Below are positions 1 to 8,459 of a DNA stretch of 64,000 nucleotides, piece after piece. The DNA comes from an uncultured bacterium (GTDB lineage: Bacteria; Bacillota; Clostridia; Lachnospirales; Lachnospiraceae): positions 124,001-188,000 of the forward strand of contig CANSLJ010000001.1 of assembly GCA_947647735.1 (NCBI GenBank), written 5' to 3'. The notes under the pieces were generated by a model. That model had not been told where the DNA came from. It saw only the letters and a program-made list of their open reading frames with translations, and made no database searches. Numbering within the stretch: the first letter of the stretch is position 1; each line of letters opens with the position of its first letter. The position numbers were made by a program, and so were the translations under genes.

Positions 1-1560
1 ATTCCCCTTAATTATGCCTTTAATTCATTTCAATTTGAATCGAACCATCTTCATTTAGCAAAATTCTTTTAACTAATATTCGCAATAGGGATTGCTTTTG
101 TTCCGTTGATAGCTCATTATATTGAACCTCTCCATCGAATTTAACGGAGCTGTGCAACACTCTGTTTTCAATCTTGTCGGTATCGAAAACACCATTTGCC
201 CATTCCAACTGAAGTTTAGTTAATTCCTCTTGTTTTAAGCGAATTTTATCAAGTGTAGCATCCCTTAGCAATTCATCTTTGAGTGAAAAATCTAGCAATA
301 AATCAATCTCTTTTTTGATGGTATTTATTTGTTGTCTAATGGTTTCTTTAGCTTGTTCTTCCGCTTGTACCTTTGAATAAAAAGTATCGAAATAGTGTTG
401 CATTTCAACCGCAACTAACTCTTGTATATTAGCAAGTTTAACTCCCTTAAATGAAGCATTACAATAACCTCTATATTCACTTCTGCCGATACAACTAAGA
501 GATCCATATTTACCTTTCATTTTGACGGTATGCCCACATTTGGCACACTTGATTAAACCAGACAATTCAAGCATTTTATTAGTTGGCTTATTGCTTGTAG
601 CATAGGATTTGTTTTGGCTCAATCGTTCCTGCACAACTATAAAGGTTCTTGAGTCAACAACACCTTTCCAACTCGCTAAATAGGCAACCCATAATGATGT
701 ATCATTAAATACTTTTTTTTTATTGCTTTGGTCTGTTTTGTTAACTATCTGCAATGCCCGTGAACCGTCAAATTCTGATTCATCATTAACGAATTGAACT
801 TTCTGTAGCTTGTAATAATCATATAGTTTTTTATCCGCTTTTACATACAGTGGATTTGATAATATGTTCTTTATTTGAGTTGCAGACATTTTAACTGAAT
901 AATAATCAAGGGCATATTTAACCAATTGATGTAGTGAAGTATTAGTATCTTCTGAATATTTTGAATACAATTCAATTACAAGATTTATGTTTTCATTAGG
1001 CTGTAATGAACTTAAATTGTTTATCTTGCATCTGGTAAAGCCAAAAGGTTCTTTACCACCCAACCAACGGCCATCAGTCTTTGCACGATAGTAATAACTG
1101 TCTTTAACTCGCTGGGCAATGCTTTGGCGCTCCATGTGCGCGAAACTGGCTAAAATATTAAGTAAAAATTCACCTGTTTCTGATGATGTGTCAAATTTTT
1201 CCAAAGCAGATTCAAAACTACATTTGTGCTTTTTCATAAAGTCATAGACATTGTAAAAATCTACGATATTACGAGAAAGCCTGTCTAATTTGTAAACTAT
1301 CACTTTGTCAATAATACCATACTCAATATCGTCCAACATTCTCTTAAAATCTGGTCGTTCTGTGTTCTTGCCACTGAAACCTTGATCGCTGTAAATCTCT
1401 GTTACATCATTAGTACGAATCAATCTTTTGCATTCGTCAATTTGTGTGTCGATTGAAACACTGTCTTGTTTGTCAACTGATTGCCTTGCATATATTGCTA
1501 CTCTCATATACAATACCTCCTATGTGAGTATTGTATCATTAGTTGACCTTTTTGTATATA
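1..1560. mobile_element. End of an integrated element inserted into a flavodoxin-domain gene
   Basis: A large serine recombinase reads out of the left edge of the window. Immediately upstream of it, the neighbouring host gene (ending at 1539) breaks off in the middle of a flavodoxin domain. The host reading frame follows flavodoxin sequence up to the residues GYPI near 1560, then switches to an unrelated short tail and stops. This is what is expected where a recombinase-carrying element has integrated. The sequence to about 1555 is AT-richer than the host gene. The other end of the element and the rest of the flavodoxin domain must lie left of position 1. The exact crossover point cannot be fixed from one junction. 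Confidence 0.65.
20..1507 (-). CDS. Large serine recombinase (site-specific integrase)
   Basis: A 495-residue serine recombinase that would catalyse integration and excision of the element it sits in. The N-terminal resolvase domain (about 1-150) opens with MRVAIYARQS, where Ser10 is the expected nucleophile. It contains the conserved stretches GFSGKNTERPDF and YKLDRLSRN. A recombinase domain follows (about 160-300), then a zinc-ribbon segment with Cys pairs (IKCAKCGH and a later SCIG...YCNASF), and a Lys/Glu-rich coiled coil near 360-440. ATG at 1507 is chosen because AGGAGG lies 8 bases upstream; a TTG two codons earlier would sit too close to that site. The gene is at the extreme end of the element, the usual place for such integrases, and reads away from the host junction. 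Confidence 0.9.
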   Translation of the reverse strand: MRVAIYARQSVDKQDSVSIDTQIDECKRLIRTNDVTEIYSDQGFSGKNTERPDFKRMLDDIEYGIIDKVIVYKLDRLSRNIVDFYNVYDFMKKHKCSFESALEKFDTSSETGEFLLNILASFAHMERQSIAQRVKDSYYYRAKTDGRWLGGKEPFGFTRCKINNLSSLQPNENINLVIELYSKYSEDTNTSLHQLVKYALDYYSVKMSATQIKNILSNPLYVKADKKLYDYYKLQKVQFVNDESEFDGSRALQIVNKTDQSNKKKVFNDTSLWVAYLASWKGVVDSRTFIVVQERLSQNKSYATSNKPTNKMLELSGLIKCAKCGHTVKMKGKYGSLSCIGRSEYRGYCNASFKGVKLANIQELVAVEMQHYFDTFYSKVQAEEQAKETIRQQINTIKKEIDLLLDFSLKDELLRDATLDKIRLKQEELTKLQLEWANGVFDTDKIENRVLHSSVKFDGEVQYNELSTEQKQSLLRILVKRILLNEDGSIQIEMN

Positions 1561-3518
1561 GGGTAACCGATCATCACAATGTTGTACTCATCCATATTCT
1601 CCACATGGTCGGCAAGCTCCGGACGAGCCTGTGCATTCTGGTCACGCTGCGCTTCCTCAAGCACCGTGTTGTAATCATTCGAGTACGGTTCCACACAGGT
1701 GATCTCAAACAGATCCGCTCCTGTCTGTGCCTGTATTTCCTCTGCGACACCCCTTGTATTGCCTCCCCATGAAAAGTATGCGATTAAAACCCTGCCGCCG
1801 CCTTCGGTCCTCTTATCTGACTGCCCCGACTGTACCGTCCCATGTTCCCCGGCAACGGCCCCACGCACCAGGCGCAACCCTAAATTGAAGCTGGCTGCAT
1901 CCGCCTCTAATGTGGCCCGATAAGCAGAGCGCATGTTCTTCGCAAAATCATTCCAGCCACCGCCCCGGTATACCTTCCGGTTTCCGCTTTTGGCCCCAGT
2001 GGGGTCTGTTTCTCCATCTGTATCATAACTACCATAGGTATCCCATACCCATTCGCCAACATTCCCATGCATATTATAAAGCCCGTATCCATTCGGGAAA
2101 AAACTATCCACTTCCACCGTTGTCTGCCGGTATTCACCAGGCTTTGTATCCAGATTTTCCTGAGAAAAATAATTATCTTCAATCATATAGGGATAATGGC
2201 CATAATAGTTTGCTTCATCCGCACCAATGGAAGTTTCCGTATTGAACGGGGTCGCTGTCCCCGCACGGCAGGCATATTCCCATTCCGCCTCCGTAGGCAG
2301 ACGGTATCCGTCCGCACTGCGGTCCCATGACACGTTTTCCCCCTCTATTACATATGCCGAGGTCAGCCCATCCCTCTCACTTCTTGCATTACAGTAAGCT
2401 ACTGCATCCATCCATGAGATATTTTCTACCGGAAGGTCATCGCCCGTAAAATTGCTTGGATTTTCTCCACAAATGTCCTGATATTCTTTTTGTGTCAGCT
2501 CATACGGACTGATATAAAAATCGCTTACCGTTACGGTATGCAGCGTTTCATCATCACTCCGCCATGCTTCATCGTCCGGACTTCCCATTTCAAATGTACC
2601 ACCCGAAATCAGGATAAACCCGTCCTCTATATCTGTCCGCAACGCAGGACTTTCCGGCTGTGACTGTACCGTTTCTTCCTGTGAAGGATTCCGGCTTTCC
2701 GCATTTTCTTCCTGTGAAATAGAGCCGCCACCCCATGCATTTCCCGGCTTGCTCCCGCCATGATTCAGGGCAAAGATCACAACGGCGATCAAAACAACCG
2801 GAATACAAAATGCCAGAACCTTTGCAATCCTTTTTCCCATTTCACCACATCTCCATTTTTGTAAGACTGCACCAAAGTAATGTCCTGCCACAATAAACAT
2901 ACCGATCATAGCAGCCACTTCCATATAAAACACAAACATAGATTTCGTTTCATCAAAAAAGACAAAATGTGTCCGCATGAAAAGATAATCTGTCATTTTC
3001 TGCCGCACAAATCCATACATACCAAGCATTACGATGCCCAAAGCTGTCCCACGCAGCAGCCAGAGAAAAATATCCCCTGATTTTATCCCTGACAATTTCC
3101 TTTTACACATACCCAGAATCAGTTTCCAATGCATCCCGGTATGCAGGGACATCAATATAAGTCCCCAATAGGAAGCGAACAGATGTAACGTGCGGGCAAT
3201 CCTCATCCCTCCCGAAAAGGGCAGCCACACAAAAACATATCCGCTCATCCGGATGCCGCTGAATGCCAGGGCCACAAAATCAAAAAGCAATAAGAGATTA
3301 AGGGCTGTCCCCGCACACCGCAGCGGGGAATACGTTCCCTTAAACAGATTCCGCATCCAGCCAAGGTTGAGGATATGGTGCATAAGAAACAGCAGTACCA
3401 TACAAACCCCAAGCCATTCATGCGCCTGTTGTCCTGTCAGTATCTCTGACATGAGGACAGGCAGCATAAAAAGCATTGCTGCATCAACGATTCTCTTTAT
3501 GATTTTTTTCCGCTTCAC
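1539..3518 (-). CDS. Membrane cytochrome-like / SUMF1 / flavodoxin fusion, truncated at its 3' end
   Basis: A three-part protein of 659 residues. Residues 1-255 carry about seven hydrophobic segments with paired His residues (MHHIL, LHLFASYWGL, LHTGMHW), resembling DUF4405-type heme-b membrane cytochromes. Residues about 295-550 form a SUMF1 (formylglycine-generating-enzyme fold) domain with GGTFEMGS, LPTEAEWEYACRAGT, NMHGNVGEWVWD and YRGGGW. The catalytic Cys pair of true FGE enzymes is not visible, so an enzyme role is doubtful. Residues about 575-656 start a flavodoxin domain (VLIAYFSWGGNT) that ends abruptly after GYPI, where an element has integrated. A Lys-rich N terminus and an odd number of membrane segments put the SUMF1 and flavodoxin parts outside the cell (inference). 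It starts with GTG, overlapping the stop of the upstream gene as GTGA, which suggests translational coupling. Confidence 0.8.
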   Translation of the reverse strand: MKRKKIIKRIVDAAMLFMLPVLMSEILTGQQAHEWLGVCMVLLFLMHHILNLGWMRNLFKGTYSPLRCAGTALNLLLLFDFVALAFSGIRMSGYVFVWLPFSGGMRIARTLHLFASYWGLILMSLHTGMHWKLILGMCKRKLSGIKSGDIFLWLLRGTALGIVMLGMYGFVRQKMTDYLFMRTHFVFFDETKSMFVFYMEVAAMIGMFIVAGHYFGAVLQKWRCGEMGKRIAKVLAFCIPVVLIAVVIFALNHGGSKPGNAWGGGSISQEENAESRNPSQEETVQSQPESPALRTDIEDGFILISGGTFEMGSPDDEAWRSDDETLHTVTVSDFYISPYELTQKEYQDICGENPSNFTGDDLPVENISWMDAVAYCNARSERDGLTSAYVIEGENVSWDRSADGYRLPTEAEWEYACRAGTATPFNTETSIGADEANYYGHYPYMIEDNYFSQENLDTKPGEYRQTTVEVDSFFPNGYGLYNMHGNVGEWVWDTYGSYDTDGETDPTGAKSGNRKVYRGGGWNDFAKNMRSAYRATLEADAASFNLGLRLVRGAVAGEHGTVQSGQSDKRTEGGGRVLIAYFSWGGNTRGVAEEIQAQTGADLFEITCVEPYSNDYNTVLEEAQRDQNAQARPELADHVENMDEYNIVMIGYPIYKKVN

Positions 3519-4255
3519 TTTGCCTCCACATCCAATCCAAGCCCATTGATCCAGTCCACCATATCCTCACGGGAAGAGGAACTGCTTAAACGCTCACCGT
3601 CCAGCCATGTAGCGTCACCCGTACTTAAGCTCTGCATATTTCTCCCACTGGAGCCAATCCCGCTGCCGCCGGATGTACAAAAGGGGATCACTGTTTTTCC
3701 AGAGAAATCATAGGCTTCCACAAAAGTATCCATAATACGGGGTTCCTCTCCCCACCAGATTGGGAAAGCAAGGAACACGATCTCATACTGATCCATATTT
3801 TCCACACTGCCCGAAATCGCAGGCCGGACATTTTTGTCATCCTGCTCTACCGTTGCCCTTGTATTACGGTCGTTATAATTCAGATCGTCATCTGTATACG
3901 GCTCTTCCGGCACGATCTCATACAGATCTGCTCCCATGGCATCTGCAGCATACTCAGCCAATGTCTTTGTTGTCCCTGTTGCGGAGAAATAAGCCACCAG
4001 CACCCTACTGTTTTCTTCTTCCGTCTCATTCTCTGTATCCATCGGTTCTGCCACATCAGCATCCTGCTCCCCGGTCTGCTCCGTTTCCCCGGTACCCAGA
4101 CTTTCATCCGTTTCCTCCTGCTGTAAAACGGTAGTTTCCGGTACATCAGCCGTTCCATCTGTTACCTGATCCCCACTGGAAGAACCACAGGCCGTAAGAC
4201 AGACCAGCATTGCCGCCATACATACAGGTCCAATTATTTTGTTTGATTTTTTCAT
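3515..4255 (-). CDS. Flavodoxin-domain lipoprotein
   Basis: A 246-residue protein with a lipoprotein signal peptide (MKKSNKIIGPVCMAAMLVCLTAC, lipobox LTAC) and an acidic Thr/Glu-rich linker to about residue 85. A flavodoxin domain follows. The FMN phosphate loop is SATGTTKT in VLVAYFSATGTTKT, and FPIWWGEEP plus CTSGGSGIG mark the later flavin-contacting loops. Flavodoxins are normally cytoplasmic electron carriers; the signal peptide implies an exported, membrane-tethered version. GGAGG is placed 9 bases before the ATG. The gene is followed with a 4-base overlap by the membrane fusion that carries a second flavodoxin domain, so the two probably act together in electron transfer at the outer face of the membrane (inference). 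Confidence 0.85.
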   Translation of the reverse strand: MKKSNKIIGPVCMAAMLVCLTACGSSSGDQVTDGTADVPETTVLQQEETDESLGTGETEQTGEQDADVAEPMDTENETEEENSRVLVAYFSATGTTKTLAEYAADAMGADLYEIVPEEPYTDDDLNYNDRNTRATVEQDDKNVRPAISGSVENMDQYEIVFLAFPIWWGEEPRIMDTFVEAYDFSGKTVIPFCTSGGSGIGSSGRNMQSLSTGDATWLDGERLSSSSSREDMVDWINGLGLDVEAK

Positions 4256-4283
4256 GATACAAAACCTCCTGAAATTATATTTT

Positions 4284-5189
4284 TTATAGGATTAAATTTA
4301 CCAGTATCCCGGCAAGCAGGGAAAAAAGCATGACAAAAACGATATAAAAGATAAAATGCTTCATGCCAAGGACAATCTTCACCGCACCAAGATTTGTGAT
4401 CTTTGTTGCCGGGCCAGTAATCATAAATGCCGCTGCGCTTCCCATACTCATCCCATCCGAAAGCCACTGCCCAAGAAGAGGGATCGTTCCCCCTCCGCAG
4501 GCATAAAGTGGAACACCGATCGTTGCCGCCATCAGCACGCCAAAGCCTTCATTGTTTTTTCCGAAAAATTCCGCAAAAGTGCCAGCAGGAACATACCGCT
4601 GGAATAATGCCGACAGCAGCACACCCAACAGGAACATTGGCCCGGTTGCCTTTACATTCCGTCCGAAATTCTTTAACAGACGCATCGCCAGGTTCGGGTC
4701 AGTGTCCCGGCTATGGGGCGCGGCAAATCCGGAGAAATTGAAAAACGGCTTTCCTCTAAAACAGAAGAACACCAGAAGCCCCGCTGCCGCACCGCACAGA
4801 AAGCAGGATACCAGGCGTATGATAAGCGCCGTCCCTCCAAGCGCCGCGCTGTAGATCATAAGCTGCGGATTCAGGAGGATCGAAGCCATCATAAAAGCTG
4901 CCAGCCAGTCATCCCGCATCCCTTTTTCTGAAAAAGAGGCGGCAATGGGAATCGTCCCATACATACATAAAGGAGAAAGGATTCCCAATATGCAGGCAGG
5001 AATAATGCCAAACAGGCCCCATTTTTTATCCCGCATACCGTCAAACAGTTTATGTATTTTATCCTTCGCAAAAACGGATATGACGGAACCGATCATCATT
5101 CCAAATATCCAGTATCTGAAGATCTGTTCAAACTGGATACTAAAATAGTACCAGATATAAACGAATTCCCGGTGCAGCACCTCCAACAT
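4284..5189 (-). CDS. Permease of the ArsP / DUF318 (UPF0718) family
   Basis: A 301-residue integral membrane protein with about eight hydrophobic segments. Family-typical motifs are LSPLCMYGTIPIAASF in the first half and GVPLYACGGGTIPLLGQWL in the second, an internal duplication seen in PF03773 permeases. Known members include exporters of methylated arsenicals, but most are uncharacterised. The metalloid-related Cys residues here (LCMYG, YACGGG) fit the family without proving a substrate. It lies 17 bases after the DUF362 gene and 28 bases before the flavodoxin lipoprotein, inside the redox operon, so its substrate may be tied to the redox chemistry of its neighbours (inference). Confidence 0.8.
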   Translation of the reverse strand: MLEVLHREFVYIWYYFSIQFEQIFRYWIFGMMIGSVISVFAKDKIHKLFDGMRDKKWGLFGIIPACILGILSPLCMYGTIPIAASFSEKGMRDDWLAAFMMASILLNPQLMIYSAALGGTALIIRLVSCFLCGAAAGLLVFFCFRGKPFFNFSGFAAPHSRDTDPNLAMRLLKNFGRNVKATGPMFLLGVLLSALFQRYVPAGTFAEFFGKNNEGFGVLMAATIGVPLYACGGGTIPLLGQWLSDGMSMGSAAAFMITGPATKITNLGAVKIVLGMKHFIFYIVFVMLFSLLAGILVNLIL

Positions 5190-5206
5190 ATACTGCCGCC
5201 TTTCCT

Positions 5207-6301
5207 CTATTCATCAATAGAAACTAATTGATACGCCCTGCTGCCAAGCCCGATCTTTTCCGCCTGTTCTAACGTATGGAGTCCGTTTCTCGATTCAATT
5301 CGATTTATCAGAGAAGCTCCATCCTCAGCGTTATATACAAGATCAATACAAGCCTGATCCACTGCCACCGGGTCAAAAGAAGCCAGAATCCCTATATCAT
5401 GCATATCGGGTTCTGATGGATTCCCGTCACAATCACAATCCACAGAAAGCCGGTTCATGACATTGATATACAGAATATTTCCGTTCAGATAATCTGTCAC
5501 CGATTTTCCGGCCTCCGCCATGGATTCCAGAAAAGAATCCTGATCCGAGCTCCACATACTGCCGCCCTTTCCGCCTGTATGGATATGGCTTTTTCCTTCT
5601 GACGATGCAATGCCTATGGAGATATTCTTGATCGCACCGCCATATCCGGCCATGGCGTGGCCCTTAAAATGAGATAGGATCACATAATAATCATAATCGG
5701 CAAAATGCTCCCCCACATAGTTCTCTGTCAGATTATCGCCCCCGGAGACCTCCAGCGTCATGGAACCATTCTCATCCATAATGTCCACATCTGCGATTGC
5801 CATATATCCATGGTCTTCTGCCAGCTGGTAATGCATCGCCGTATTCGCGCGCTGGCCGCCGTAAGCCGTGTTACATTCCACAATGGCAGCATCCAGCTTT
5901 TGCACCAAATCCCCGATCAGTTCCGGACGCAGATAATTGCTCCCGTTTTCTCCCGTGGAAAGTTTCACCGCAATTTTTCCATCCGGTTCGGCTCCTAATG
6001 CCTCATAGACTGCCATCAGCCCCTCCGGGCTTATATCCGTGGTCATATACACAACGGGAGCGCCATCATCTCCGCCAATATTGGTATCCTCCGCTACAGA
6101 CGGCATTTCTCCGCTTCCTTCTGTATCATCTGCAATCTGCTCCGCCTGTCCTATTGTATCCTCTGCCGCCTGTTCTAACGAAACGGAATTCTCTGAATCA
6201 AACCTGCTTTCCTGATCCTCTGTCCTGCCCGCACTTTGTCCACAGCCCGCCATGGAAAACAACAAAACCACTGAAAATAACATAGGTATCCATTTTTTCA
6301 T
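5207..6301 (-). CDS. DUF362-domain lipoprotein
   Basis: A 364-residue exported lipoprotein. The signal peptide is MKKWIPMLFSVVLLFSMAGC (lipobox MAGC), followed by a Gln/Glu/Ser-rich linker to about residue 80 and a DUF362 domain. Recognisable stretches are YYVILSHFKGHAMAGYGGAIKNISIG and, near the C terminus, ILASFDPVAVDQACIDLVYN. DUF362 proteins are often annotated as Fe-S-centre proteins, but no four-Cys ferredoxin pattern is seen here, and the activity is unknown. The start at 6301 is preferred because GGAGGA lies 7 bases upstream and a lipoprotein signal begins there. An upstream in-frame start would run back into the preceding aldo/keto reductase gene, which ends at 6327. Confidence 0.8.
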   Translation of the reverse strand: MKKWIPMLFSVVLLFSMAGCGQSAGRTEDQESRFDSENSVSLEQAAEDTIGQAEQIADDTEGSGEMPSVAEDTNIGGDDGAPVVYMTTDISPEGLMAVYEALGAEPDGKIAVKLSTGENGSNYLRPELIGDLVQKLDAAIVECNTAYGGQRANTAMHYQLAEDHGYMAIADVDIMDENGSMTLEVSGGDNLTENYVGEHFADYDYYVILSHFKGHAMAGYGGAIKNISIGIASSEGKSHIHTGGKGGSMWSSDQDSFLESMAEAGKSVTDYLNGNILYINVMNRLSVDCDCDGNPSEPDMHDIGILASFDPVAVDQACIDLVYNAEDGASLINRIESRNGLHTLEQAEKIGLGSRAYQLVSIDE

Positions 6302-6326
6302 CACACTTCCTCCGCCATTGACATAT

Positions 6327-7337
6327 TTACACAACATTTCCCGCTTTTTGCTTACCATTCTGCGCCATAACGCCTGCGAGGGCATGAGGAACATACAGTT
6401 CTTCCAGATAACCGGTCTCATCTCCCGTCAATTCCAGATCCACTGCCCTCACTGCTCCATCCACATGGGAAAACTTCGTTGCCCCCACCACAGGAGCGGT
6501 TACTTTCGCAAGGAGCCATGCAAGGGAAACCTCCGTCATGGAAACGCCGCGTTTTTCCGCAATCTCTTCCACTCGCTCAATGACTTTTCTATCGGCCTCC
6601 GCTGTTGCGTCATATTTGAACCTTGCATAGGCATCCTGCTCTAGACGCTTTGAAGTTTCTCCCGGATGGCGGGACAGCCTGCCGCTTGCCAGTGCGCTGT
6701 ATGGCGTCATGGCAATATTTTCTGAATAGCAGAAAGGCGCCATTTCCCTCTCTTCCTCACGGGCGATCAGATTATAATGCCCCTGGATGGACACAAATTC
6801 CGGGAACCCCTGTGACCTTGCGTAATAGTTCGCTTTGGCAAGTTGCCATGCAAAACAGTTGGATATGCCGATATACCGGGCTTTCCCTGCTTTCACAACA
6901 TTATTAAGCCCTTCCATAATCTCCTCCATGGGGGTATGGTAATCCCACATATGGTAAATGTATAAATCAACAAAATCCATGCCGAGGTTTTCAAGGCTCT
7001 TATTGATGTAATCTTCAATGTGCTTCTGTCCGCTGACACCGGAATCGATCTCGTCCTGTGTGCGCGGGGTAAATTTTGTAGCGATCACATATTCATCACG
7101 TTTTGCAAAATCTCGGAGCGCCTTTCCCACAAACTGCTCACTGGTCCCATTCTGATAAGCAATAGCCGTATCATAAAAATTGATGCCAAGCTCCAGGCCA
7201 TGCCGAATGATCTCCCTCGTCTGGCTTTCATCCACTGTCCAGCTATGCTGACCGGTTGCCGCATTACCAAACCCCATACATCCCATACAGATGCGGGATA
7301 CCTTCAGATCTGATTTTCCTAAATTTGTATACTTCAT
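6327..7337 (-). CDS. Aldo/keto reductase
   Basis: A 336-residue NADP-dependent oxidoreductase with the aldo/keto reductase TIM barrel. The catalytic tetrad can be read as Asp and Tyr in FYDTAIAYQNGTSE, Lys in YVIATKF and His in LYIYHMWD. The segment GISNCFAWQLAKA and the C-terminal cofactor stretch (APVVGATKFSHVDGAV) also fit the family. The N-terminal start MKYTNLGKSDLKVSRICMG is typical, with GGAG 8 bases upstream. It is cytoplasmic, with no signal peptide. It is the second gene after the operon promoter, 20 bases downstream of the TetR regulator, and could feed or consume reducing equivalents for the exported flavodoxins (inference). Confidence 0.88.
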   Translation of the reverse strand: MKYTNLGKSDLKVSRICMGCMGFGNAATGQHSWTVDESQTREIIRHGLELGINFYDTAIAYQNGTSEQFVGKALRDFAKRDEYVIATKFTPRTQDEIDSGVSGQKHIEDYINKSLENLGMDFVDLYIYHMWDYHTPMEEIMEGLNNVVKAGKARYIGISNCFAWQLAKANYYARSQGFPEFVSIQGHYNLIAREEEREMAPFCYSENIAMTPYSALASGRLSRHPGETSKRLEQDAYARFKYDATAEADRKVIERVEEIAEKRGVSMTEVSLAWLLAKVTAPVVGATKFSHVDGAVRAVDLELTGDETGYLEELYVPHALAGVMAQNGKQKAGNVV

Positions 7338-7357
7338 CTCTGCTCCTCAACATATTA

Positions 7358-7987
7358 TTATTCTTCTTCAGGCAAAAGCCTCAGTAAACATTTCAGTGTG
7401 ATCTCATAAACCGACATATAGGCAAAGCCTACATCCGCTTCCTTCATTGCCTGCTTCTGCTTCTCTGTTACAGACGTATAGGGATAGATCCCGTAAATAA
7501 ACGGGAAAAACTGATAAACAAATGTCTGGCGTCCTTCCGCGTTCAGGACCGGAAAGAACTTGGAGACAAGCTCTGCAAATGTCTTTAACGATTTCCCATA
7601 AACCCGCTTAAATTCCACAAGCCTTTCCATCCTGCTGTTTTCTTCCATGTCATACATGTTCATGGACATGACCTTAAGAAGCTGCTGGCGATGCTCCAGG
7701 CTCATGGCAATCTTTTCCGCAAAAGCAGTCCGGCTCAGTTTTTCATTGCCCTCCATGATCATCTGCAGTTCCTCAATCCACAGCTCATACTCTTTCTTGA
7801 GCAGGGCAAGAAAAATCTCCTCTTTCGTATGGAAATAATTGTAGATGGAAGTCCTCGTAAAAGAAGTCACCTCCCCGATCTCCTTTAAGGTAATCTCCTT
7901 AAAACTCATTGTCCGATATAGCTGCTCGCAGGCGGCAATGATCTCATCTTTTCTGGCCTGCGTCAGCTCCGGTGATCCTTTCGGCAT
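7358..7987 (-). CDS. TetR-family transcriptional regulator
   Basis: A 209-residue regulator. The N-terminal TetR helix-turn-helix runs roughly over residues 8-55 (RKDEIIAACEQLYRTMSFKEITLKEIG, then TSFTRTSIYNYFHTKEEIFLALL). The C-terminal part is helical and should bind an inducer. The start at 7987 has GGGAG 9-10 bases upstream; the longer in-frame start at 8020 has no ribosome binding site. It is the first intact gene of the redox operon. Two near-identical palindromes bracket the operon promoter at 8230-8279, the usual autorepression layout of this family. The inducer cannot be read from sequence. Confidence 0.88.
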   Translation of the reverse strand: MPKGSPELTQARKDEIIAACEQLYRTMSFKEITLKEIGEVTSFTRTSIYNYFHTKEEIFLALLKKEYELWIEELQMIMEGNEKLSRTAFAEKIAMSLEHRQQLLKVMSMNMYDMEENSRMERLVEFKRVYGKSLKTFAELVSKFFPVLNAEGRQTFVYQFFPFIYGIYPYTSVTEKQKQAMKEADVGFAYMSVYEITLKCLLRLLPEEE

Positions 7988-7988
7988 T

Positions 7989-8204
7989 TTATTTTTCTCC
8001 CTCTTTTCTCTCTTTTGCATAGGATAAGCATGGTGCGATCACTTCTCCTGTTTTCAGATACTCATAGGTCGGAAACTCAAACAACCCAGGCTTTAATGTC
8101 CGGTAGTTGATCTTTCCGTCCTCATTCAGATACACCTCCTCCACATAAGTATTATCAATCGTACAGATAAAACTTTCAAAATTCGGCGTATTATATACAT
8201 CCAC
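7989..8204 (-). pseudogene. Probable C-terminal remnant of a flavin-reductase-like protein
   Basis: A 71-codon open frame directly after the redox-operon promoter. Its sequence (FICTIDNTYVEEVYLNEDGK, LKPGLFEFPTYEYLKTGEV) reads like the C-terminal third of a clostridial flavin reductase / FMN-binding split-barrel protein. The N-terminal FMN-binding part is absent and the only start is a GTG with a poor ribosome binding site. It ends 1 base before the TetR start codon and contains that gene's ribosome binding site. It may be a deletion remnant kept as leader sequence. The family call is by eye, so a small intact gene of unknown role remains possible. Confidence 0.45.
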
Positions 8205-8229
8205 TCTGTATGCTCTTTTTTCTATATTC

Positions 8230-8279
8230 TGACGCCGTGTCAGTTACTTTATTGTAAGTTCTTTCTGACACTGTGTCAA
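8230..8279 (-). promoter_or_regulatory. Redox-operon promoter with two flanking TetR-type operators
   Basis: On the minus strand, TTGACA (8274-8279) and TACAAT (8251-8256) are separated by 17 bases, a near-consensus promoter with a start near 8244. A perfect 6-1-6 palindrome, TGACACTGTGTCA, covers 8266-8278 and overlaps the -35 box. A close copy, TGACGCCGTGTCA, covers 8230-8242 just past the start site. Centres are 36 bp apart. This is the expected arrangement for autorepression by the adjacent TetR protein. Confidence 0.8.
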
Positions 8280-8283
8280 TATG

Positions 8284-8379
8284 TTTCGCGAAAAAATTTT
8301 TATTGGATTTCTTTCCAAAACTAACAAATGGACAGATAGTATGAAAAATCCAACATGTGTCATCATGCCGAGATATGAT
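8284..8379 (+). promoter_or_regulatory. Probable alpha-galactosidase promoter region
   Basis: The space before the GH36 gene holds a palindrome TTTCGCGAAA (8284-8293), an inverted pair TTGGATTT (8303-8310) and AAATCCAA (8346-8353), and a -10-like TATGAT (8374-8379) with no good -35 box. A weak -35 with upstream inverted repeats would suit an activator such as the nearby AraC-family protein. The assignment is tentative. Confidence 0.4.
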
Positions 8380-8459
8380 AGACTCTTACCAACAAACTTC
8401 CCGGTTTCATGATGAGGGATGATCAAATGACAACTATTTTTTTAGAAGGAGAGGAAGCA

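Noticed and set aside
1539..3518. SUMF1 domain as an active formylglycine-generating enzyme
   Set aside because: The C-terminal catalytic Cys pair is not visible and no sulfatase gene is nearby.
4427..4854. Plus-strand frames opposite the ArsP-like permease
   Set aside because: They are antisense shadows of a well-supported gene and show no family features.
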